From contig JAKAGL010000077.1 of assembly GCA_021815535.1 (NCBI GenBank), forward strand, positions 1 through 9,051: a DNA stretch of 9,051 nt. Reading direction: 5' to 3'. Source of the DNA: a bacterium (GTDB taxonomy: Bacteria > Nitrospinota_A > UBA7883 > JACRGQ01). Shown piece after piece: positions 1-5,733 of this stretch. A program made the position numbers and the translations under genes. The first letter of the stretch is position 1; each line of letters begins with the position of its first letter. The notes beneath the pieces were generated by a model. That model saw nothing but the letters and a program-made list of their open reading frames with translations. It searched no databases and was not told the DNA's origin.

Positions 1-1510
1 TAACAATATCGACATCCAGATTTTTCCGCCGCATCAGCAGATCCCGTACGAACCCTCCCACCGCGTAGGCGGTGAATCCGTTATCTTCGGCGCAGGCGGC
101 GACCTCCCGCAACAGGCCGAGGATTTCAACCGGCAGCCGTTCGTTCATCATCCGGGCGAGATCGCGTGCGACAGGGCGGGTAATGCGGCGTTCAGGCCCG
201 CTGGTAGAACGGCTCTTCAGCATATCGTTATATATGGCGTGCAAGACATCTCCGCGGCCGATTATGCCAATCAACTGCCCTTCACCGTCAACCACCGGAA
301 CCACCTTCTGTTTTTGCCGGACGATGATTTCCTTGACCGTTTCGTAGGGCGTGTCAATCGTTACCTGGACTGGCTCGGCGGTCATGTAGTCAGATACCTT
401 ATCCTGCCCCATTCCATGATACAGGGCTTTTTCCACAGTTTGACGAGTGATGATCCCCAACACATGCCCTTCGTGCAGCACCGGCAGGGCATTGAAGTTG
501 TACCGGGTAAGCATTCCTTCGGCTGCCGCCAGCGTCTCATCTTTCCCCACGCTGATTACGGGGGCGACCATAAGGTCGCCTGCCGTGGGGGCGGGAACAA
601 TGGAGCGTTCCAGCACGTTCAGCAGATCGCGCCGCATTTCATCGGCCAGACGGTTTTTGATCACCGCAGATGCTGCCGTGGGGTGGCCGCCTCCGCCAAA
701 CATGGATGCAACAGCCCCGGCATCCACGGCGGCCACGCGGCTGCGCGCGATGAGGCTCAAACGGCCTTCCATCTCCACTACCACAAAAAGGGCCGATAGG
801 TTCTCCATGTCCCTGAGCGCCGCCACTACCACGGAAAGGTCTCCGATATATTCTTTGGAATGCGCAAATACAAGCGCAACCTCCACGCCGTTGATAAAAT
901 GAAATTCAAGCCGCCTCAGCAATTCGTGGAGGACATCCACCTGCTGGGTGTTTAAGCCGCGGCGCATAAAACTTCCCACAACAGTAAGGTTCGCCCCCTG
1001 CTCTAAAAGCCATGCGGCGGCCTGGTAATCCGCAGGCCGGGTGTTGGCGAAAGTAAGCGAACCGGTATCTTCATAAATACCGAGCATGAAAAGGGTGGCT
1101 TCCTCTGCCGATATGGCTATCTTTTTTTCCCGCAATAATTCAACCATCACGGTGGTGCATGCGCCCCATTCACGGATATGGGCTTCTGCCTCACCCAATT
1201 TGCCGGGGGGGATGGGGTGGTGATCGTAGAAAACGGTTTTTAATCCGGGCTTGCCCGCCAAGTCGGCGAAGGGGCCGAGGCGTTCACGGCTGGTGGTATC
1301 GACCACTACCAGCACGGTTATGGCGCTAAAATCATAATTTCGCAGCCGTCCGAATTCCAGCGGAAAGCCGGTGCTGGCCAAAAAATCGCGCACATTCTTT
1401 TCTTGCGATCCGGAAAATACGACGTCGGCTTCAGGGTAAAGTTTTTTTGCCGCCACCATCGAGGCCAGGCAGTCAAAGTCGGCGTTTATATGGGTTGTTA
1501 TGGTAATCAT
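1..1510 (-). CDS. DHH-DHHA1-CBS-CBS-poly(A) polymerase fusion, tRNA nucleotidyltransferase family (partial, C-terminus beyond window)
   Basis: I translated 503 residues of the reverse strand without a stop; the gene continues past the left edge. Residues 1-160 form a DHH phosphoesterase domain: motif I around D11/D13, D71 in VVVDTTS, the D96-H97-H98 signature, and D148 in EDTGSL. A DHHA1 motif GGGGHP follows at 272-277. Two CBS domains lie at about 310-365 and 372-428. The head of a class II nucleotidyltransferase starts at about 450, with GGFVRD at 485-490 and the catalytic DVD at 499-501. Family knowledge: such fusions occur in Aquifex- and Geobacter-type bacteria, where the PAP part adds A or CC to tRNA 3' ends; the DHH part resembles RecJ/NrnA-like phosphoesterases. 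Inference: tRNA 3'-end synthesis or repair with an attached phosphoesterase and nucleotide sensing by CBS; the substrate cannot be read from sequence. The start at 1510 (MITITTHINADFD) fits the family; an in-frame ATG at 1519 is possible. No clear Shine-Dalgarno or promoter was seen. Confidence 0.9.
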   Translation of the reverse strand, partial: MITITTHINADFDCLASMVAAKKLYPEADVVFSGSQEKNVRDFLASTGFPLEFGRLRNYDFSAITVLVVVDTTSRERLGPFADLAGKPGLKTVFYDHHPIPPGKLGEAEAHIREWGACTTVMVELLREKKIAISAEEATLFMLGIYEDTGSLTFANTRPADYQAAAWLLEQGANLTVVGSFMRRGLNTQQVDVLHELLRRLEFHFINGVEVALVFAHSKEYIGDLSVVVAALRDMENLSALFVVVEMEGRLSLIARSRVAAVDAGAVASMFGGGGHPTAASAVIKNRLADEMRRDLLNVLERSIVPAPTAGDLMVAPVISVGKDETLAAAEGMLTRYNFNALPVLHEGHVLGIITRQTVEKALYHGMGQDKVSDYMTAEPVQVTIDTPYETVKEIIVRQKQKVVPVVDGEGQLIGIIGRGDVLHAIYNDMLKSRSTSGPERRITRPVARDLARMMNERLPVEILGLLREVAACAEDNGFTAYAVGGFVRDLLMRRKNLDVDIV

Positions 1511-1654
1511 ATAATTCATTGAATTTACCACGAATTGCAGATACTCCCCATAAATAGGGAAGAATTGGCTCCCGGCAGGTTCCGTTTGTAATGTCTTGCC
1601 CGCCGCTCCGAGGACATTCCGCGAGAAAGAGCAAAGACCCCTCCCAACCACAAA

Positions 1655-1707
1655 ATAAAAATAAGAGCCAAAAAAATATTGACATTGATGCGCCATCTCA
1701 TTAAAAT
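1655..1707 (+). promoter_or_regulatory. Strong sigma70-type promoter with UP-like A-tract for the rplV operon
   Basis: A perfect -35 hexamer TTGACA lies at 1679-1684. After exactly 17 bp comes TAAAAT at 1702-1707, one mismatch from the -10 consensus. The stretch at about 1651-1678 is almost all A/T with A-tracts, as expected for an UP element that binds the alpha subunit C-terminal domains. Transcription would start near 1713-1715, giving a leader of about 60 nt before rplV. The match and its place directly before the first ribosomal gene support a genuine operon promoter; activity is inferred. Confidence 0.82.
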
Positions 1708-1762
1708 CACGCTTTCCTTTAAAAGCGGTGCTGATAGCCCGCAAGTAAATGCATTGATAGAC

Positions 1763-1768
1763 AAGGGA
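1763..1768 (+). promoter_or_regulatory. Ribosome binding site of rplV (decides the start)
   Basis: AAGGGA sits 6 nt before the ATG at 1775. It supports that start over an in-frame TTG at 1679, which is itself the -35 hexamer of the promoter. Confidence 0.6.
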
Positions 1769-1774
1769 TGGTTA

Positions 1775-2281
1775 ATGGAATCGAAAGCGGTTTTGAGGCA
1801 CGTACGGATGTCGGCGCAAAAGGCCCGTCTGGTGGCGGATCTCGTGCGCGGCAGGAAAGTGGGCGACGCGCTCAACATCCTCCGTTTTACAAAAAAGAAA
1901 ATGGCGCGTCTTATCGAAAAGGTTATAGCCAGCGCGAAAGCTAACGCCGAGAACAATCATAACGTTGCCGATGGCAATGAAATGAAGGTGGCGCAGATTT
2001 TTGTTGATGCGGGGCCTCAGATGAGGCGGCAACTTTCCCGGGCGCGCGGCCGGGTGGATCAGTTGCGGAAGCCGATGGCTCATGTGACTGTGGTGTTGGC
2101 GGAGTCAGGGGAAGGTCGGCGGAAGGCCGCACCGAAGAAAGCAGCCGTCAAGGCCGAGAATAAAACCGTGACGGAAAAAAGTGTCCCTGCGGAGAAAACC
2201 GCTGCAGCGGCAAAACCAAAAAAGAAGGTTGCGGCCAAAAAGACCGCTGTCAAAAAGACGAAGAAAGATAAGGAGTCGTAA
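1775..2281 (+). CDS. rplV: 50S ribosomal protein L22 (uL22) with long Lys/Ala-rich C-terminal tail
   Basis: The product is 168 aa. Residues 1-110 are a normal L22: the opening ESKAVLRHVRMSAQKARLV, the NAENNHN segment, and the extended beta-hairpin at about 80-103 (Arg-rich, GPQMRRQLSRARGR) that in L22 reaches into the peptide exit tunnel beside L4. L22 binds 23S rRNA and is an assembly protein. Residues 111-168 are an extra tail with 18 Lys, 2 Arg and 13 Ala, resembling histone-H1-like repeats (AAPKK, AAKPKKK, AAKKTAVKK); the usual family length is about 110-120 aa. It is the first gene of the operon here, although rpsS normally precedes it. The start at 1775 is chosen by family N-terminus and ribosome site; the upstream in-frame extension would overlap the promoter. 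It overlaps nothing and ends 2 nt before rpsC. Confidence 0.96.
   Translation: MESKAVLRHVRMSAQKARLVADLVRGRKVGDALNILRFTKKKMARLIEKVIASAKANAENNHNVADGNEMKVAQIFVDAGPQMRRQLSRARGRVDQLRKPMAHVTVVLAESGEGRRKAAPKKAAVKAENKTVTEKSVPAEKTAAAAKPKKKVAAKKTAVKKTKKDKES
2270..2275 (+). promoter_or_regulatory. Ribosome binding site of rpsC (supports TTG start)
   Basis: A perfect AAGGAG lies 8 nt upstream of the TTG at 2284, inside the last codons of rplV. It confirms the non-ATG start. Confidence 0.75.
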
Positions 2282-2283
2282 TC

Positions 2284-2979
2284 TTGGGACAGAAGACTCA
2301 TCCTACCGGATTCCGTATCGGCGTTATCAAGCCGTGGCTTTCCAACTGGTACGCCGACAAGAAGAAGTACCAATCCCAGCTCCACGAGGACTTGGGCCTT
2401 CGCAAGTATATAAAGAAAGAGCTGTATCACGCGGGCATTTCCAAGGTTGAGATCGAGCGCCGCGCCAAGCAGATACGCGTGAATATACATGCGGCGCGCC
2501 CCGGCATCATCATCGGCAAGCGCGGAGCGGAAGTCGATCAGATCAAGGCCCGCCTTGCGAAGCTGATTGGGGACAAAATTGAACTTTCCCTTAACATAAT
2601 GGAAGTGCGCAGGCCGGAACTGGATTCCGTGCTGATTGCCGAAAACATCGCCACCCAGCTTGAAAAACGTATCGCGTTCCGCCGTGCAATGAAAAAAGCG
2701 GTTCAGAGTGCGTTGCGGTTTGGGGCCAAAGGCATCCGGGTTAATTGCTCGGGTCGCCTTGCCGGTTCCGAAATCGCCCGCATGGAATGGTACCGCGAAG
2801 GGCGTGTGCCGCTGCATACCCTCCGGGCCGATATCGACTATGGCACCGCGGAAGCCCATACCACCTTCGGCATCATTGGTGTCAAGGTGTGGGTGTTCCA
2901 TGGTGAAATCATCCGCCGCCGCGGCGCGGTGGCCGAACCGGCGCCGGTTGCGGCTCCGGCGGCGAAGAAATCCAAGTGA
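2284..2979 (+). CDS. rpsC: 30S ribosomal protein S3 (uS3)
   Basis: This 231-aa protein belongs to the 30S head at the mRNA entry site, where S3 with S4 and S5 contributes to mRNA unwinding. The N-terminus GQKTHPTGFRIG is the S3 hallmark. A type II KH domain has its GKRG loop at residues 78-81 (RPGIIIGKRG). The C-terminal half has the family segments RRAMKKAV, GIRVNCSGRLAGSEIAR, RADIDYGTAEAHTTFG and GVKVWVFHGE. The protein ends in an Ala/Pro/Lys-rich tail of about 18 residues, common in long S3 variants. Translation starts at TTG, backed by a perfect Shine-Dalgarno 8 nt upstream and by the family N-terminus. It lies 2 nt after rplV and 11 nt before rplP, the standard order. Confidence 0.98.
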   Translation: MGQKTHPTGFRIGVIKPWLSNWYADKKKYQSQLHEDLGLRKYIKKELYHAGISKVEIERRAKQIRVNIHAARPGIIIGKRGAEVDQIKARLAKLIGDKIELSLNIMEVRRPELDSVLIAENIATQLEKRIAFRRAMKKAVQSALRFGAKGIRVNCSGRLAGSEIARMEWYREGRVPLHTLRADIDYGTAEAHTTFGIIGVKVWVFHGEIIRRRGAVAEPAPVAAPAAKKSK

Positions 2980-2990
2980 GGCGTTAAAAC

Positions 2991-3416
2991 ATGTTAGCCC
3001 CTAAAAAAGTAAAATACCGAAATAAACAAAAAGGCCGCATGTGCGGCATCGCTTGGCGCGGTTCCAAGATTAGTTTCGGGACCTTCGCCCTGCAAGCGTT
3101 GGATCCGGGGCTTATCACGGACCGCCAGATCGAGGCGAGTCGTATCGCCATTTCCCGCCACATTAAACGTGGGGGGAAAATATGGATCCGCATTTTCCCG
3201 GATAAGCCGATTACCAAGAAACCGCTTGAAGTTCGTATGGGCAAAGGTAAGGGCGGTATGGAAGGCTGGGTTGCCCGTATCAAGCAGGGGCGTATCCTGT
3301 TTGAGATGGACGGCGTGACCCCTGAAGTTGCCAAAGAAGCGTTCCAGCTTGCGCAACAGAAGTTGGGTATCCGGACCCGGATACTGGACAAGAATGAACG
3401 GGGGGCGCTGGCATGA
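2991..3416 (+). CDS. rplP: 50S ribosomal protein L16 (uL16)
   Basis: The 141-aa product is L16, a late-assembling 50S protein near the A-site and peptidyl-transferase region. Family blocks are clear: MLAPKKVKYRNKQKGRM at the start, then FGTFALQAL, RQIEASRIAISRHIKRGGK, IWIRIFPDKPITKKP and the glycine-lysine block RMGKGKG, followed by GRILFEM. The length is slightly above the usual 136-138 aa because of a short C-terminal extension (DKNERGALA). GAGG at 2978-2981, overlapping the rpsC stop, precedes the ATG by 9 nt. Its stop overlaps the rpmC start as ATGA, so L29 translation is probably coupled to it. Confidence 0.98.
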   Translation: MLAPKKVKYRNKQKGRMCGIAWRGSKISFGTFALQALDPGLITDRQIEASRIAISRHIKRGGKIWIRIFPDKPITKKPLEVRMGKGKGGMEGWVARIKQGRILFEMDGVTPEVAKEAFQLAQQKLGIRTRILDKNERGALA

Positions 3417-3604
3417 AGGCTGAGGAAATCAGGCAAATGAGCGGCGATGAGTTGAAGGCCAAACTGGATGATGTGCGGAAGGATCTTCTGAATCTGCGGT
3501 TTGGTCATGCCACGCAACAGCTCGAAAGCCCGGCGAAGATAAAATTGGCGCGCCGCGACATCGCCCGTATTAACACCATCATGAATGAAAAGAAGAGGGC
3601 GTAA
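3413..3604 (+). CDS. rpmC: 50S ribosomal protein L29 (uL29)
   Basis: This 63-aa protein is L29, a helical hairpin at the tunnel exit that neighbours L23 and helps form the docking site for trigger factor and SRP. It shows the family pattern: MKAEEIRQMS, ELKAKLDDVRKDLLNLRF, and the second helix IKLARRDIARINTIMNEK. The length is typical. The ATG overlaps the rplP stop by 4 nt (ATGA); a G-rich run just upstream is the only ribosome-site candidate, in keeping with translational coupling. Confidence 0.97.
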   Translation: MKAEEIRQMSGDELKAKLDDVRKDLLNLRFGHATQQLESPAKIKLARRDIARINTIMNEKKRA

Positions 3605-3607
3605 GTC

Positions 3608-3874
3608 ATGGCCGGTACACTGCACAGGAAGGTTAGGGTTGGCGAGGTCGTGTCCAACAAAATGGACAAGACTGTCGTCGTGAAGGTGGAGCGCAAAATG
3701 CTCCATCCCGTATTCAAAAAATTCGTAAAGCGGACGAAGAAGTTCGTCGCCCATGACGAAGGGGACAAGTGCCAGGTTGGCGATACGGTTGAGATTATGG
3801 AAACCAAGCCGCTGAGCAAGACCAAGAGGTGGAAAGTCGTTTCCGTCCTCACTTCCATCGGGGGCAAGGAATGA
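3608..3874 (+). CDS. rpsQ: 30S ribosomal protein S17 (uS17)
   Basis: The 88-aa product is S17, an OB-fold primary 16S rRNA-binding protein of the 30S body. Diagnostic segments are VGEVVSNKMDKTVVVKVER, HPVFKKFVKRTKKFVAHDE, the GDTVEIMETKPLSKTKRWKV block and the C-terminal VV region. GAGGG at 3595-3599 lies 8 nt before the ATG. It begins 3 nt after rpmC, and its TGA overlaps the rplN ATG by 4 nt. It marks the end of the S10-type block; the spc-type block follows without a gap. Confidence 0.98.
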   Translation: MAGTLHRKVRVGEVVSNKMDKTVVVKVERKMLHPVFKKFVKRTKKFVAHDEGDKCQVGDTVEIMETKPLSKTKRWKVVSVLTSIGGKE

Positions 3875-4239
3875 TACAGCTGAGGACTATTCTTGAGGTT
3901 GCCGACAATTCAGGCGCCAAGACGGTTCAGTGCATCAAGGTGATGGGCGGCTCCTCCCGCCGTTACGCCACCGTGGGCGACCTGATAAAGGTGGCTGTCA
4001 AAAGCGCCGTCCCGCACTCGAACGTGAAAAAAGGGGAAGTGAAAACCGCAGTGGTCGTTCGCACCCGCAAGGAATTGGGTCGTGATAACGGAACCTATAT
4101 CAAGTTTGATACCAATGCCGCGGTATTGGTGAATCCCGAGGGTGAGCCGGTTGGCACCCGCATATTCGGACCTGTGGCCCGTGAGTTGCGCGCCAAAAAG
4201 TACATGAAAATAGTTTCACTTGCCCCGGAGATTCTATGA
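3871..4239 (+). CDS. rplN: 50S ribosomal protein L14 (uL14)
   Basis: At 122 aa this has the canonical L14 length. It starts with MIQLRTILEVADNSGAK, continues with the CIKVMGG and GDLIKVAVKSAVP blocks and VKKGEVKTAVVVRTRKE, and ends with GTRIFGPVARELR and YMKIVSLAPEIL. L14 forms an intersubunit bridge with 16S rRNA and contacts L19; it is also the docking surface for the silencing factor RsfS. The reading frame is open further upstream to 3829, but the family N-terminus fixes the ATG at 3871, which overlaps the rpsQ stop (ATGA). The rplN stop in turn overlaps the rplX start, so three genes are coupled in a row. Confidence 0.98.
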   Translation: MIQLRTILEVADNSGAKTVQCIKVMGGSSRRYATVGDLIKVAVKSAVPHSNVKKGEVKTAVVVRTRKELGRDNGTYIKFDTNAAVLVNPEGEPVGTRIFGPVARELRAKKYMKIVSLAPEIL

Positions 4240-4562
4240 GCCTGGTAAAGATAAAAGTTAAAAAAGACGACGTTGTTGAAGTTCGTGCCGGCAAAGACAA
4301 AGGTCGCCGCGGCAAGGTGCTTCGTGTTATGCCCGAGGCGGGGCGGATCTTGGTGGAAAAGGTGAATATGGTGAAGAAGCACCAGCGCCCCAACATGACC
4401 AACCGGCAGGGCGGCATTATCGAGCGCGAAAACAAAATGGCCATTTCAAACGTGATGGTGGTTTGTTCAAAGTGCGATAAGCCGGTGCGCGTTTCGAAAA
4501 AGAAACTTGAAGACGGTAAAAACGTCCGTGTCTGCCGCAAGTGCGGCGAGCTCCTGGACTAG
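4236..4562 (+). CDS. rplX: 50S ribosomal protein L24 (uL24), zinc-knuckle form
   Basis: The 108-aa product is L24, an early 50S assembly initiator located near the tunnel exit. A KOW motif lies at about residues 12-38 (VEVRAGKDKGRRGKVLRV), followed by NMVKKHQRP and GGIIERE. The C-terminal part carries two CxxC pairs, C77/C80 and C100/C103, separated by a basic loop (LEDGKNVRVC); this looks like a zinc ribbon and is known from many non-enteric L24 proteins, while E. coli L24 lacks it. GGAG lies 5 nt upstream of the ATG, which overlaps the rplN stop by 4 nt. The 21-nt gap to rplE is the widest inside the operon. Confidence 0.97.
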   Translation: MSLVKIKVKKDDVVEVRAGKDKGRRGKVLRVMPEAGRILVEKVNMVKKHQRPNMTNRQGGIIERENKMAISNVMVVCSKCDKPVRVSKKKLEDGKNVRVCRKCGELLD

Positions 4563-4583
4563 TAACCTTTTATTCGGTGAAAT

Positions 4584-5126
4584 ATGGCTTCGCAGTTACA
4601 AGAAAAGTATAAAAAAGAGATTGTTCCGCTTCTTATGAAGGATCTGGGGCTGAAGAACCAGCACCAGGTGCCGAAACTCGAAAAGATCGTGCTCAATATG
4701 GGTCTTGGCGAGGCGGTGTCCGATGCAAAAATCCTGGAAGGGGGGATTTACACCCTGCAACGCATTTCCGGCCAGAAACCGGTGGTGCGGAACGCGAAAA
4801 AGGCGATTTCGAACTTCAAGTTGAAGGAAAACGCTCCGGTTGGCGTGACGGTAACGTTGCGGCGCGAACGGATGTACGAATTCCTTCAGCGGCTCATCCA
4901 TGCCACGCTGCCCCGCGTTCGGGACTTCCGCGGCGTGTCCGGAAAGGCTTTTGACGGGCGCGGCAACTATACGCTGGGCTTGAAAGAGCAGTTGATATTC
5001 CCCGAAGTGGAGTACGAGAAAATTTACAAGCCCAAGGGGATGAACGTGTGTATCGTAACTACCGCCAATACGGACGCCACTGCCAAAGCGTTGCTGAAAG
5101 CGCTCGGCATGCCGTTCCGGAACTAA
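4584..5126 (+). CDS. rplE: 50S ribosomal protein L5 (uL5)
   Basis: The 180-aa product is L5, which binds 5S rRNA with L18 in the central protuberance and contacts P-site tRNA and the S13 bridge. Family blocks: QEKYKKEIVPLLM, KLEKIVLNMGLGEA, ISGQKPVVRNAKKAISNFKL, the Thr-rich GVTVTLRRERMYEFLQRL, LPRVRDFRG, GNYTLGLKEQLIFPE, and GMNVCIVTTANTD. The length is typical. The ribosome site is weak (GGTGA at 4576-4580, 3 nt spacing) and could be folded into a hairpin around the start. In E. coli the rplX/rplE junction is the S8 feedback operator of the spc operon; see the findings for a candidate counterpart. Confidence 0.98.
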   Translation: MASQLQEKYKKEIVPLLMKDLGLKNQHQVPKLEKIVLNMGLGEAVSDAKILEGGIYTLQRISGQKPVVRNAKKAISNFKLKENAPVGVTVTLRRERMYEFLQRLIHATLPRVRDFRGVSGKAFDGRGNYTLGLKEQLIFPEVEYEKIYKPKGMNVCIVTTANTDATAKALLKALGMPFRN

Positions 5127-5132
5127 AAGGAG
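5127..5132 (+). promoter_or_regulatory. Ribosome binding site of rpsN
   Basis: AAGGAG sits 6 nt before the ATG at 5139. It is the best Shine-Dalgarno match in the operon together with that of rpsC. Confidence 0.7.
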
Positions 5133-5138
5133 CAGGAT

Positions 5139-5324
5139 ATGGCTAAAACGTCGAGCATGGTCAAGTCCAGGCGCAAGCCGAAATTCGGTGTGCGGCAGCA
5201 CAACCGCTGCCCGCTGTGCGGCCGTTCGCGGGCCTACCTGAGGAAATTCAATATGTGCAGAATCTGTTTCAGAAAATTGGCGCACCAGGGAATGATCCCG
5301 GGCGTGACCAAGTCCAGCTGGTAA
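5139..5324 (+). CDS. rpsN: 30S ribosomal protein S14, zinc-binding type Z (uS14)
   Basis: At 61 aa this is the short, zinc-dependent (C+) S14, not the ~100-aa form of E. coli. The four zinc ligands are present: C24 and C27 in RCPLCGR, C40 and C43 in MCRICF. The opening AKTSSMVKSRRKPKFGVR and the ending HQGMIPGVTKSSW are typical. S14 sits in the 30S head and contacts S3 and S10. It follows rplE by 12 nt and precedes rpsH by 6 nt. Family knowledge: bacteria with C+ S14 sometimes encode a second zinc-free paralogue elsewhere for zinc starvation; nothing in this window addresses that. Confidence 0.98.
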   Translation: MAKTSSMVKSRRKPKFGVRQHNRCPLCGRSRAYLRKFNMCRICFRKLAHQGMIPGVTKSSW

Positions 5325-5329
5325 GGGGG
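5324..5329 (+). promoter_or_regulatory. Ribosome binding site of rpsH (bears on choice of start)
   Basis: AGGGGG lies only 1 nt before the ATG at 5331 but 4 nt before a second in-frame ATG at 5334. Spacing favours the second ATG. Confidence 0.5.
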
Positions 5330-5330
5330 A

Positions 5331-5729
5331 ATGATGGTAACCGATCCGATTTCCGATATGCTGACGCGGATACGCAATGCGATCCTCGCCGGACAGGACA
5401 AGGTAACCCTTCCCGCCTCCAAGATGCTGACCCGCATCGCGGAGATACTTCGCGACACGGGCTACATCAATGATTACCGGCTTACCAAAGACAGCAAACA
5501 GGGGGTGTTGAAACTCCACCTTAAGACTTTCGGACCCCGCCAAAGCGCCATTGCCGGCCTCCGCCGCGTGAGCAAACCGGGTCGCCGCGTCTATGTGGGC
5601 ACAACCGAAATCCCGCGCGTTCTTCGGGGGATGGGGATAGCCATCATCTCGACAAACCGCGGCATATTAACCGATGCAGACGCGCGGAAGCAGAAATGCG
5701 GCGGCGAGCTGCTCTGCTACATCTGGTGA
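5331..5729 (+). CDS. rpsH: 30S ribosomal protein S8 (uS8)
   Basis: The 132-aa product is S8, a primary 16S rRNA binder of the central domain and, in E. coli, the translational repressor of the spc operon. The N-terminal block DPISDMLTRIRNAI, the GVLKLHLKTF strand region, RRVSKPGRRVYV, PRVLRGMGIAIISTNRGILTD and the C-terminal GGELLCYIW match the family. Two adjacent ATG codons (5331 and 5334) are possible; the Shine-Dalgarno spacing favours 5334 (131 aa, MVTDPISD), and family length allows either. The gene lies 6 nt after rpsN and 4 nt before rplF. Confidence 0.97.
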   Translation: MMVTDPISDMLTRIRNAILAGQDKVTLPASKMLTRIAEILRDTGYINDYRLTKDSKQGVLKLHLKTFGPRQSAIAGLRRVSKPGRRVYVGTTEIPRVLRGMGIAIISTNRGILTDADARKQKCGGELLCYIW

Positions 5730-5733
5730 TGCA

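Noticed and set aside
239..799. Plus-strand frame opposite the CBS/DHHA1 part of the nucleotidyltransferase
   Set aside because: The minus strand encodes clear CBS and GGGGHP motifs here; the plus frame is His/Gln-rich with no family features.
1541..1560. Imperfect inverted repeat TCCCC...GGGA upstream of the DHH gene as a terminator or operator
   Set aside because: Only four pairs, no U-run, and no upstream gene on that strand to terminate.
1560..1580. Possible -10 element (TATTTA) for the DHH gene on the minus strand
   Set aside because: No acceptable -35 hexamer at 16-18 bp spacing; the promoter of this gene remains unidentified.
1525..1671. Minus-strand hydrophobic small reading frame ending just before the DHH gene (possible small membrane protein)
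   Set aside because: It has only a TTG start without Shine-Dalgarno, overlaps the rplV promoter, and its hydrophobicity comes from the A-rich UP tract read in reverse. The tight spacing to the next start is suggestive but not enough.
1473..1685. Second minus-strand frame with a signal-peptide-like beginning
   Set aside because: It overlaps the conserved start of the DHH gene in another frame, and its hydrophobic stretch again comes from the A/T tract.
1679..1774. In-frame 32-codon N-terminal extension of rplV starting at TTG 1679
   Set aside because: The TTG is the -35 hexamer itself, so it lies upstream of the predicted transcript start. L22 proteins begin at the residue encoded at 1775, which has its own ribosome site.
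4596..5543. Long antisense open frame (about 315 codons) across rplE, rpsN and rpsH
   Set aside because: Shadow of conserved genes; composition typical of reverse reading and no start context.
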